Source: JANWYQ01 sp034432445 (lineage in GTDB: Bacteria > Chloroflexota > Anaerolineae > JAAEKA01). Taken from it: 14,268 bases of DNA. Of this stretch, positions 1-5,613 are shown piece after piece. The position numbers and the translations under genes were made by a program. Numbering within the stretch: position 1 is the first letter of the stretch; each line of letters starts with the position of its first letter. The notes beneath the pieces are model-generated. The model was given only the letters and a program-made list of their open reading frames with translations, was not told where the DNA came from and searched no databases. The stretch lies in the NCBI GenBank assembly GCA_034432445.1, contig DAOUBX010000066.1, forward strand, positions 1-14,268, written 5' to 3'.

Positions 1-84
1 CGCTACGCATGCAGAGAGCACCAGGCTCAAGACGACGACAAGAGAGAGAAAAACAAACACAGGTCAAGTTAGCTTTGCGGGCAT
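1..84 (-). CDS. N-terminus of a secreted lipoprotein (partial, with an in-frame TGA)
   Basis: Only the first 28 codons lie in the window; the gene runs leftward off the edge. Reading the minus strand from ATG (82-84) gives M-P-A-K-L-T, then TGA (64-66), then P-V-F-V-F-L-S-L-V-V-V-L-S-L-V-L-S-A-C-V-A. The second part is a classic lipoprotein signal peptide ending in an L-S-A-C lipobox. The ATG has a perfect Shine-Dalgarno AAGGAGG at 91-97 with a 6-nt gap, so the intended start seems clear and the TGA looks like a nonsense change of a Trp or Arg codon. A GTG at 58-60, one codon past the stop, could restart translation but has no ribosome binding site of its own. A substrate-binding lipoprotein of an ABC sugar importer is a reasonable guess, given the LacI-type operator upstream and the sugar kinase beyond it. 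The mature protein is not visible, so the function is unproven. Confidence 0.62.
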
Positions 85-90
85 ACGTTG

Positions 91-97
91 CCTCCTT
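91..97 (-). promoter_or_regulatory. Strong Shine-Dalgarno of the lipoprotein gene
   Basis: The minus strand reads AAGGAGG, 6 nt before the ATG at 82-84. This decides the start codon and makes the TGA at codon 7 look like damage rather than a mis-set frame. Confidence 0.7.
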
Positions 98-395
98 GTG
101 GCAAAGGTACCACGATGTACACAATCGAGCAATGCGCAACAACGACGAAGCGGGGAACTAGCGATTGGTTGTCCGAAGCACATCACCTCCTGATCACCGA
201 ACAGCAAGGCTTGCGACGCCTGCTGCACGCAGAGGAAATGGGACTTGGCAGGGGAGAGAAACGAGTCGGTCTAGAGCTTCGCAGCCAGAGTAGAGGGTGA
301 CAAGGGGCTGAGGATCATCGGCGTAACCGACAGATGAAGCCAAGGAGTAGAGTTAATGGCAGCGAACGCAGCAGACCTGTTCGTAAGCCGGTGCC

Positions 396-407
396 GCAAA
401 CGTTTGC
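396..407. promoter_or_regulatory. LacI/GalR-family operator
   Basis: GCAAACGTTTGC is a perfect 12-bp palindrome centred on CG, the core shape of LacI/PurR/RbsR-family operators. It lies about 10-20 bp downstream of the predicted start of the leftward promoter, a classic repressor position. No LacI-family gene is inside the window. The assignment rests on the site's similarity to known operators and on its place. Confidence 0.6.
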
Positions 408-422
408 TGTAGGCCGAAGACT

Positions 423-451
423 ATTTTACCTGATCCGGCGCAAACGGTCAA
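423..451 (-). promoter_or_regulatory. Sigma-70-like promoter reading toward the lipoprotein gene
   Basis: On the minus strand a -35 TTGACC (446-451) and a -10 TAAAAT (423-428) are separated by exactly 17 bp. The predicted start is near 416, giving a leader of about 330 nt before the lipoprotein ATG. I see no convincing gene in that leader. A GCAAACG half-site (440-446) overlaps the inner edge of the -35. Confidence 0.55.
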
Positions 452-488
452 GTCGCATGAAATCGATCACATGCAAGAGCAGAGATCG

Positions 489-518
489 ACACAACCTCGC
501 ATCCTAGACAGGTTGTGT
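489..518. repeat. Inverted repeat, 9-bp arms, 12-bp spacer
   Basis: ACACAACCT (489-497) and AGGTTGTGT (510-518) are perfect reverse complements. Their centres are 21 bp apart, two helical turns, which suits a dimeric regulator binding one face of the DNA. No T-run follows on either strand, so it is unlikely to be an intrinsic terminator. It lies about 160 bp upstream of the fructokinase start. Confidence 0.5.
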
Positions 519-542
519 TATCATCATGGTGCTTGCTCGGAT

Positions 543-640
543 GCCGGGTGCTCGGCCATGAGTGCCAGACGTAAGGGTCTGCGCTGACAGCGATAGCCTC
601 GCTGTCGGCTCAGGCCCTACATCGGGCGCAGGCACCCGGC
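543..640 (+). ncRNA. Possible structured mRNA leader (four-way junction)
   Basis: A 9-bp closing stem pairs GCCGGGTGC (543-551) with GCACCCGGC (632-640). Inside it three hairpins fit in series: CAGAC/GTCTG (566-570 with 577-581, extended outward past one bulge to 561-564/582-585), GACAGCGA/TCGCTGTC (586-593 with 599-606) and GCCC/GGGC (614-617 with 624-627). The structure ends 34 nt before the fructokinase ATG, where a riboswitch or attenuator would sit. It lacks the T-loop and anticodon features of a tRNA and matches no riboswitch class I know by sight. GC-rich DNA folds easily, so this is tentative. Confidence 0.35.
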
Positions 641-674
641 GCCCGTAAAGTTGCATTCCTCTGGAGCTACTACC

Positions 675-1577
675 ATGGACAAACTCTACGGCGGCATAGA
701 AGCCGGCGGCACCAAGTTCGTCTGCGCTGTCGGCAGCGGACCGGATGACCTGCGCGCCGAGATCCGCTTTCCCACCACTACACCCGACGAGACCATCGGT
801 CAAGCCATCGCTTTCTTGCGCCAGTATGACCTGGCAGCCGTCGGCATCGCCTCCTTCGGTCCGGTGGGCGTGGACCCGACCGCGCCCGGTTACGGCCGCG
901 TCTTCGATACGACCAAGCCTAGCTGGTCCGACGTCGATTTCCTCGGTCGCGTGCAAGCGGCGCTGGGTCTGCCGGTGGCCATCGACACGGATGTCAACGG
1001 CGCGGCGCTGGGTGAACAACGCTGGGGCGCAGCGCAGGGCCTGCGCACCTTTGTCTACGTAACCGTGGGCACGGGCATCGGCGGCGGCGGCATGGTGGGT
1101 GGCCAGCTCATCCACGGCCTGCTGCACCCGGAGATGGGCCACATGCGCGTGCCGCATGACCGTCTGGCGGACCCTTACCCCGGTTGGTGCGGTTTTCACG
1201 GCGACTGCTGGGAGGGGCTGGCCTGCGGGCCGGCCATTGCTGGCCGCTGGGGGCAGCCGGCACACGCGCTGCCACCCGATCACCCGGCCTGGGAACTCGA
1301 AGCGCACTACCTGGCCTTGGGCCTGTGCAATCTCATCTGTGCGATCTCGCCCCAGCGCGTCGTTCTCGGCGGCGGGGTCATGGCGCAACACCATCTCTTC
1401 CCCCGCGTACGGCGACAGGTGCAAACGCTGCTCGCCGGCTACCTGCAAGTGCCCGCCATCCTGCACGACATCGACCACTACATCACGCCGCCTGCGTTAG
1501 GCCCGCGCGCCGGCGTGCTGGGGGCGATCGCCCTGGCGCAGGAGGCGGAATGGCGCAGCGGAGGCGCGCTGTTGTGA
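675..1577 (+). CDS. scrK: ROK-family fructokinase
   Basis: This 300-residue cytosolic sugar kinase closely resembles the Bacillus YdhR/GmuE type of fructokinase, which makes fructose 6-phosphate from fructose and ATP (EC 2.7.1.4). Visible marks are an N-terminal phosphate-binding G-G-I-E-A-G-G-T-K (6-14), R-F-P-T-T-T-P (31-37), A-S-F-G-P (59-63), the catalytic Asp in D-T-D-V-N (D106), V-G-T-G-I-G-G-G (131-138), and H-P-E-M-G-H (151-156). A C-G-F-H-G-D-C element (172-178) with H156 gives the H/C/H/C zinc site of this subfamily. L-G-G-G-V (231-235) is the second glycine-rich motif. The start at 675 has GGAG (663-666) 8 nt upstream; an in-frame ATG at 651 would add eight unconserved residues. 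Family membership is secure. Preference for fructose over mannose or glucose is inferred. Confidence 0.92.
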   Translation: MDKLYGGIEAGGTKFVCAVGSGPDDLRAEIRFPTTTPDETIGQAIAFLRQYDLAAVGIASFGPVGVDPTAPGYGRVFDTTKPSWSDVDFLGRVQAALGLPVAIDTDVNGAALGEQRWGAAQGLRTFVYVTVGTGIGGGGMVGGQLIHGLLHPEMGHMRVPHDRLADPYPGWCGFHGDCWEGLACGPAIAGRWGQPAHALPPDHPAWELEAHYLALGLCNLICAISPQRVVLGGGVMAQHHLFPRVRRQVQTLLAGYLQVPAILHDIDHYITPPALGPRAGVLGAIALAQEAEWRSGGALL

Positions 1578-1583
1578 ATGGCG

Positions 1584-1602
1584 GCCGGGCCTGCGGGCCG
1601 GC
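1584..1602 (+). terminator. GC hairpin just after the fructokinase stop
   Basis: GCCGGGCC (1584-1591) and GGGCCGGC (1595-1602) pair over 8 positions with one G-G mismatch and a 3-nt loop, starting 7 nt after the stop codon. There is no following T-run, so it is not a standard intrinsic terminator. It could slow the polymerase or protect the message end. Confidence 0.3.
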
Positions 1603-1716
1603 TCGGCTCAGGTAAGGCTCAGCGCTGGCGACCGGGCATTGACGCAACACGGGTGGGCGTAGAAGAGCGGCAGCACGCCAGGCATGGACGACCTGAGCCG
1701 TCATCCACCGCTTGGT

Positions 1717-1752
1717 CGCTGCGCAGCCGCAGGTCGCCGTGGCTGCGCAGCG
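1717..1752. repeat. Doubled palindrome upstream of the ATPase operon
   Basis: CGCTGCGCAGCC (1717-1728) and GGCTGCGCAGCG (1741-1752) are perfect 12-bp inverted repeats with a 12-bp spacer. Each arm also contains the 10-bp palindrome GCTGCGCAGC, so the pair is a direct repeat with a 24-bp period as well. It lies just upstream of the promoter at 1781-1809 and looks like a double operator. No T-run follows it. Confidence 0.5.
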
Positions 1753-1780
1753 GGGGCTGTTGGGGGAGTGCTAATCGCAT

Positions 1781-1809
1781 GTGACAAGTACGCCAGGTTG
1801 TGATACACT
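1781..1809 (+). promoter_or_regulatory. Sigma-70-like promoter of the ATPase/TPR operon
   Basis: GTGACA (1781-1786) is followed after 17 bp by TACACT (1804-1809). A TG one base before the -10 (1801-1802) makes it an extended -10. The predicted start near 1816 gives a leader of about 65 nt before the ATG at 1881. Confidence 0.55.
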
Positions 1810-1880
1810 AATGCCGAAAAATCAACCGTTGCCAATTGGCGCAGTAGATCGGTTTGCGATCGTCAAGTTGTGCGGACGAG

Positions 1881-2285
1881 ATGACCTCAGACACCACTTC
1901 GGATATCGTTTCTGGGGGAACGCACCCAGAGCTACAGCCGGCCGACAAGCTCGAAGATGTCATCTTCCTGTTCAACCCGCAACGGCCGCTGGACGACGCG
2001 TATCTCCGTTTCTACGTCGACCGCGGCAGCCCGGCGCGCAAGGATATCGCAACGCTGCTGGACGCCAACGACTTGAGGTTTGGGCAGCCGCTCACGCTGC
2101 TGTTTACCGGCCATGCCGGCAGCGGCAAGTCCACCGAGCTGAACCGGCTGTGCGTGGACTTGAACGACAGGTATTTCGTCGTCAAGGTGTCCACCAGCTC
2201 GATCGTGCAGCCGACGGACTTGACCGCCGTCGACGTGGTGCTCATTGCCGCCATGGCCCTGTTCCGCGCGGCCACCGACCAATAA
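1881..2285 (+). CDS. AAA-type P-loop ATPase, N-terminal fragment (gene split by TAA)
   Basis: This 134-residue piece carries an N-terminal F-N-P-Q-R-P-L stretch (31-37), F-Y-V-D-R (44-48) and a clear Walker A motif G-H-A-G-S-G-K-S (77-84). It ends at TAA (2283-2285), but the following frame continues without a shift into the Walker B part of the same protein. A complete gene would be 1881-3200, about 439 codons. The start at 1881 is chosen because it is the first ATG before recognisable sequence; an in-frame TTG at 1854 is the alternative, and neither has a strong ribosome binding site. The fragment alone lacks Walker B, so it should not hydrolyse ATP. Either the gene is newly broken or the TAA is a base-calling error. 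The family is of the STAND/AAA kind; its biological job is not known to me. Confidence 0.72.
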   Translation: MTSDTTSDIVSGGTHPELQPADKLEDVIFLFNPQRPLDDAYLRFYVDRGSPARKDIATLLDANDLRFGQPLTLLFTGHAGSGKSTELNRLCVDLNDRYFVVKVSTSSIVQPTDLTAVDVVLIAAMALFRAATDQ

Positions 2286-3200
2286 GTGGTGAGTCGGGCA
2301 CCGGCCGAGCGACTGAGCGACCTGTGGCAGGGGATCTCGGAGTTCGTGCGCCAGCGCATCTTCGGCAAGCTGCCCTATCGCGAGCCGAGCGAAGGGCTGG
2401 AGCTGGGCGCCAAGGTCAGCGCGTTGATTTTCGAGTTCGAGACCAAGTACAAGACGGAGATTGCCAGCCGCGATCAGATTCGCCAGCGCATGCAAGATCG
2501 CCTGTCTGAGGTCTTCGAGCGCGTCAACGAATTGGCGGCCTTCGTGCGCGTTACCACAGGACGGCCTGTGGTGCTGGTGTTCGACGACACCGACAAGCCC
2601 GACCGGGAGCGCGCCCGCCGACTCTTCTTCGACAACGCCACAACGTTGCGCTCCTTCGCGTCCTCGGCGATCTACACCTTCAGCATTGCGTTGTGGTATG
2701 AGCGTGAGTTCACTCGCCACCGGGAGCAGTACGGTCAGCGCATCCTGCTGCCCAACATCAGCCTGCGTCACCGCAACGGCGACCGCAACGAGGCCGGTTG
2801 GGCGTTGATGCGCGAGATCTTGCACCGGCGTATGAAGCCAGAGCTGGCTGCCGAGGATGCCACCGAAGCGTTGATCGCAGCCAGCGGTGGGCTGGTGCGC
2901 ACGTTGATCGGCCTGACCCAGTTCGCTGCGGTCAACGCCGTCGGCCGCGGCGCACAGCGCATCGAGGCGCGAGATGTGCAGCGGGCGGTGGTCGAGCTGC
3001 GCAACGATTTCATTGCCGCGCTGTCTACTGCCGACTACGAGCTATTGGCGGCGCGCCATGCCGACAAACGCCTGAGCAACAACTCGGGCGTGCAGGACCT
3101 GCTGCAATCGCTGGCCTTGCTGCAATACGAAGAAGAGGGGCAGGCCTGGTGCGACGTGCATCCGATTGTGGCGGAGCTGCTGCAGGAACGCGTGCCATGA
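2286..3200 (+). CDS. AAA-type P-loop ATPase, C-terminal fragment
   Basis: The frame continues straight from the TAA at 2283-2285 and could restart at the adjacent GTG GTG (2286-2291), giving 304 residues. It holds the Walker B motif V-V-L-V-F-D-D (95-101) followed by T-D-K-P-D, then a sensor-like stretch I-A-L-W-Y-E-R-E-F-T, and a helical C-terminal region that could be a winged-helix lid (around 180-300). It lacks the P-loop, which is on the upstream fragment. Codon use and frame are unbroken across the stop, which argues for one ancestral gene. Its stop overlaps the ATG of the TPR gene (ATGA, 3197-3200), so the two are translationally coupled and probably act together. Confidence 0.72.
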   Translation: MVSRAPAERLSDLWQGISEFVRQRIFGKLPYREPSEGLELGAKVSALIFEFETKYKTEIASRDQIRQRMQDRLSEVFERVNELAAFVRVTTGRPVVLVFDDTDKPDRERARRLFFDNATTLRSFASSAIYTFSIALWYEREFTRHREQYGQRILLPNISLRHRNGDRNEAGWALMREILHRRMKPELAAEDATEALIAASGGLVRTLIGLTQFAAVNAVGRGAQRIEARDVQRAVVELRNDFIAALSTADYELLAARHADKRLSNNSGVQDLLQSLALLQYEEEGQAWCDVHPIVAELLQERVP

Positions 3201-4756
3201 CCATTGCCGCTGCGCAGGCTGCGACGGCTGCCGCCGCCCCTGTCGCCGAACGTGAGTGGGCCGCGGAGAGCGAGACGCCGCCGGGCGTGTTGTCCGACGT
3301 CACCGCGCGCGACGACTTCACCAACCTGCTGGTGCTGTTGCGCTATGCGCGGCAGGGGTGTTGGGCATTTGCGCTCTATAACAACACCGCGGTGCGCGAA
3401 CAGGTGGTGGCAGCGTTGACGAAGCTGCTGGCGCCGCTGCCGGTTTACCAGTGGACTTATTCGCCGCACGATCCTTACCCCTATGCTTATTTGGAGCGTA
3501 TGCCAGAGGCAGCCCGCGCCCAGCGCGCCGTTGTCTTTTTGTTCGACTTCGAGCGCGCCGGCGAGGCGATCTGGAAGGCGCTGGATTATAACCGCGAGCT
3601 GTTCTCGGCGCATCCCCACGGCCTGGTCTTCTGGGTGACGCCGCCGGGACGGGGTCGCGCCGCACGCCAAGCGCCCCACTTCTGGGCGCAGCGCAGCGGC
3701 GTGTTCGATTTCACGGTGGATAGGCGGCCGCCCGTGGAGCAAATCCGCCCGCTGGTCGGCATGGGGGTAAGCATCGACAATCTGGATGAGACCTTGCGCC
3801 AGTTGCGGCTCTACCAAGGGCTGTTGGAGGATCTGGACGGCCAGCCCGATGCGCCGCCGCGTTTCCTGGCCGACTTGCACCTCCAGGTGGCGCGCCTGGC
3901 CTACTACGTCGATCAAGTTCCACTGGCTCGACAACACGCGCAGGCAGCGCTGCCGCTCTATCGGGCCATCGGCGCCCGGCTGGGCGAAGCCAACTGCATA
4001 AGAGCGCTGGGCGATGTGCATGTGATGTTGGCGGAGTACCCGGCGGCGCGGGCGCGCTACGAGGCAGCGCTGCCGCTCTATCGGGCCATCAGCGACCGGC
4101 TGGGCGAAGCCAACTGCATAAGAGCGCTGGGCGATGTCAGCCTTGAACAAGGCGACGAAGACGCTGCGCTGGCAGCCTATCAAGAAGCTTTTGAGCGCTT
4201 CATGGCTCTTGGTCTGCCCAACGACGCTGCCAGCGTGCTGACATCCCAGACTGGCATCTACGACCGGCGCAAAGAGTACGACCGCAGCTTGCCTCTGCAC
4301 TCCCAGGCCATCGATCTGGCTCCCGCCAACCCCATGTGGTACCGCAACCGCGCCTTGTGCTACATCAACCTGAAGGACGCGGCCCATGCGCTTGCAGACC
4401 TGGAGACGGCGGCCCGTCTGCAACCGGATCACCCCTACCTCGCCTTGCGCAGGGGCGATGTGGCGCTGCTGCAGAAGGACTACGTAGCAGCCGCCGGTCA
4501 TTACCAGGCGTTTATAGCCGCCCTGCCGCGCAACAACGCCGGTCACTTCGGCTTGGCCCGCGCCCTCTTCGGCCAGCGACGGCCTGAGCATGCCTTGGCT
4601 GCCCTGCAACAGGCGCTGGCGTTGACCTACTCCCGCCAGGATGTAGTGAAAGCTATCGATGAGTTGGTCGAGCTGCAAACCGACAGCCCTGACTTGCCGG
4701 GCATCGACCAGGGGGTGGCGCTGCTGCGCGATTGGCTGGCGCAGCGCAAGCCTTGA
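3197..4756 (+). CDS. TPR-repeat protein with N-terminal degenerate NTPase-like domain
   Basis: A 519-residue partner of the upstream ATPase, starting in an ATGA overlap. After a low-complexity Ala-rich start, residues 40-175 form an alpha/beta domain. It has F-A-L-Y-N-N-T-A-V-R-E-Q-V (58-70) where a P-loop would sit, A-V-V-F-L-F-D-F-E-R (111-120) resembling Walker B, and a N-R-E-L-F-S-A-H-P-H-G-L-V-F-W-V-T-P (132-149) to W-A-Q-R-S-G-V-F-D-F (163-172) block like that seen in STAND-type NTPase/TPR proteins. With no G-K-S/T it probably binds no nucleotide. Residues about 200-480 are TPR repeats. Two 40-residue units (about 249-328) have the A-L-P-L-Y-R-A-I ... R-L-G-E-A-N-C-I-R-A-L-G-D pattern, followed by ordinary 34-residue types. 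No signal peptide or membrane segment is seen, so it is cytosolic. Role unknown; a sensing or scaffold partner for the ATPase is inferred. Confidence 0.82.
   Translation: MTIAAAQAATAAAAPVAEREWAAESETPPGVLSDVTARDDFTNLLVLLRYARQGCWAFALYNNTAVREQVVAALTKLLAPLPVYQWTYSPHDPYPYAYLERMPEAARAQRAVVFLFDFERAGEAIWKALDYNRELFSAHPHGLVFWVTPPGRGRAARQAPHFWAQRSGVFDFTVDRRPPVEQIRPLVGMGVSIDNLDETLRQLRLYQGLLEDLDGQPDAPPRFLADLHLQVARLAYYVDQVPLARQHAQAALPLYRAIGARLGEANCIRALGDVHVMLAEYPAARARYEAALPLYRAISDRLGEANCIRALGDVSLEQGDEDAALAAYQEAFERFMALGLPNDAASVLTSQTGIYDRRKEYDRSLPLHSQAIDLAPANPMWYRNRALCYINLKDAAHALADLETAARLQPDHPYLALRRGDVALLQKDYVAAAGHYQAFIAALPRNNAGHFGLARALFGQRRPEHALAALQQALALTYSRQDVVKAIDELVELQTDSPDLPGIDQGVALLRDWLAQRKP
3942..4137 (+). 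repeat. 120-bp-period tandem duplication inside the TPR gene
   Basis: Bases 3942-4017 and 4062-4137 match at 74 of 76 positions. The differences are g3971/a4091 and c3975/a4095. The period is 120 bp, exactly 40 codons, so the copies encode two near-identical TPR units. Confidence 0.85.
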
Positions 4757-4762
4757 GGCCGG

Positions 4763-5225
4763 TCAGACCGCATCGCGCTGCTTGGCTTGTTGGGGGAGAT
4801 CAGTGGGGTGGGCGAGAAGGCCCGATTGCGCAGCCGCTTGCCACAGCTTCAGATCAAAAGTGGCCATAGTCACCAGCTCTCCCAGCGCGTCCTGCCAGAG
4901 AACTGCCGCGGCCAGATGCATGGCGTCGTAGCTGCGCAGTTGAAACTGCCAGGCCAATTGATCGGCGCGCTACGGTAGCCTCGGTGACGCGGGTGCGAAC
5001 CAGCTGAGGCCAGTCTCGCCGGAACCGCTCCAGGCAGGTCTGCGCTTCGTCCTGAGTCAACGCGGCCATGCGCACTGCTTTGGCAAAGGCGGCAGCCACC
5101 TCGGCCCGCGTGATGACGACGGTACCTGCGATATCTGCCTGGGCTATGGCTTCGACAACTTCCTGTGAGCCAATCTCAACGACGTATCGTTTCATCAGCG
5201 CGCTGGAGTCGAGATAGAGGATCAC
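4763..5225 (-). pseudogene. vapC: VapC-like PIN-domain toxin, frameshifted
   Basis: PIN-domain ribonuclease toxin of a type II toxin-antitoxin pair. It starts at GTG 5223-5225, overlapping the antitoxin stop. The N-terminal half gives I-L-Y-L-D-S-S-A-L with the first catalytic Asp (D6) and T-R-A-E-V (E42). After T-V-A-R the frame is lost near 4963-4970; the rest lies in another frame as D-Q-L-A-W-Q-F-Q-L-R-S-Y-D-A-M-H-L and T-F-D-L-K-L-W, with the last two acidic residues, ending at the TGA 4763-4765. Adding 2 nt in the GC run restores T-V-A-R-A-D-Q-L-A-W and a 154-residue protein, so loss of one GC unit is the simplest explanation. As written, the frame would end at 4854 with an unrelated tail and no complete active site. 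It converges on the TPR gene with a 6-bp gap. Confidence 0.85.
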
Positions 5226-5497
5226 TCGCGATCCTCCACCAGCAATTCAGCTACGGTCTTGTCGCCGCGCGTGGCAATCTCGGGTGTGAATGGTGACAGG
5301 CGCTGCCCGCTCCATTCCACCAGTCCCACCTCAACCAACTCGTCCAGCCGCTGTTCGATGGTTGGTCGGATGGGCGTGAGCTTTGCTACTGGCTGCCCTC
5401 GTTCGGTGATTATGACGATGTTGCCAGCTTTTGCTTCTTGAACATAGCTGCTCAACTGAGCCTTCAGGTCACGAATACCGATCGTTGTGAGCGCCGT
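5222..5497 (-). CDS. vapB: Phd/YefM-type antitoxin, apparent ACG start
   Basis: The small DNA-binding antitoxin of the adjacent PIN toxin. From 5497 it reads as 91 residues: T-T-I-G-I-R-D-L-K-A-Q-L-S-S-Y-V (4-19), G-N-I-V-I-I-T-E-R-G-Q-P-V-A-K-L (25-40), and a toxin-binding tail ending A-E-L-L-V-E-D-R-E. The conserved N-terminus has no ATG, GTG or TTG. The codon 7 nt after a good AGGAGG (5505-5510) is ACG (5495-5497), which looks like an ATG changed by one base. A TTG at 5453-5455 is usable only if the first 14 residues of the DNA-binding fold are dropped. Translation may be reduced or come from the weak ACG. The stop overlaps the toxin GTG, as is normal in this family, where the antitoxin represses its own promoter. 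Confidence 0.8.
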   Translation of the reverse strand, partial: TALTTIGIRDLKAQLSSYVQEAKAGNIVIITERGQPVAKLTPIRPTIEQRLDELVEVGLVEWSGQRLSPFTPEIATRGDKTVAELLVEDRE

Positions 5498-5518
5498 CGT
5501 TGCACCTCCTGCGGTTGT

Positions 5519-5547
5519 GTGACTACATGATAGTTCAAGTGACTACA
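5519..5547. repeat. Two direct repeats, likely antitoxin operators
   Basis: GTGACTACA occurs at 5519-5527 and again at 5539-5547, exactly 20 bp apart (two helical turns). One copy is in the promoter spacer and the other overlaps the end of the -10 and the start point, as expected for sites bound by the antitoxin or toxin-antitoxin complex. Confidence 0.6.
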
Positions 5548-5555
5548 AGCGTCAA
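5527..5555 (-). promoter_or_regulatory. Promoter of the toxin-antitoxin operon
   Basis: On the minus strand TTGACG (5550-5555) and TATCAT (5527-5532) are 17 bp apart. The predicted start near 5520 leaves a short leader to the AGGAGG at 5505-5510, which supports the start at 5497. Confidence 0.65.
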
Positions 5556-5613
5556 GCTCCGTCTGATGACAAGCAGCAAAAGCGATTTGCGCTGTTCGGC
5601 ATGTGCGCGTAAA

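Larger units (their letters stand above)
85..674. other. 590-bp intergenic region between the lipoprotein gene and the fructokinase gene
   Basis: No convincing gene was found. The region holds the lipoprotein ribosome binding site, a leftward promoter with a LacI-type operator (396-451), a 9-bp inverted repeat (489-518) and a structured leader (543-640) ahead of the fructokinase gene. A 70-codon open frame at 88-300 has no family resemblance and no ribosome binding site, so I leave it out. Confidence 0.6.

Noticed and set aside
64..66. TGA read as selenocysteine or tryptophan
   Set aside because: TGA ends several intact genes here, no selenocysteine insertion structure is seen, and signal peptides do not use selenocysteine.
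88..300. 70-codon open frame on the plus strand
   Set aside because: No ribosome binding site, no recognisable domain, and it overlaps the start region of the leftward lipoprotein gene.
543..640. A tRNA gene in the structured leader
   Set aside because: It has four helices, but no T-loop sequence, no 7-nt anticodon loop and no acceptor end of the right length.
504..1478. 324-codon open frame antisense to the fructokinase gene
   Set aside because: Long antisense frames are expected in GC-rich DNA; the opposite strand encodes a clear enzyme and this one shows no family motif.
1794..1802. CAGGTTGTG shared with 509-517 as a common operator
   Set aside because: A single 9-bp match between two intergenic regions can arise by chance, and the second copy lacks the inverted partner arm.
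1781..2509. 242-codon plus-strand frame overlapping the ATPase
   Set aside because: Arg/Ala-rich shadow of the ATPase frame, which carries the Walker motifs; its start also lies on the promoter.
3035..4678. 547-codon open frame antisense to the TPR gene
   Set aside because: Its internal repeats mirror the TPR duplication on the other strand; no domain is recognisable.
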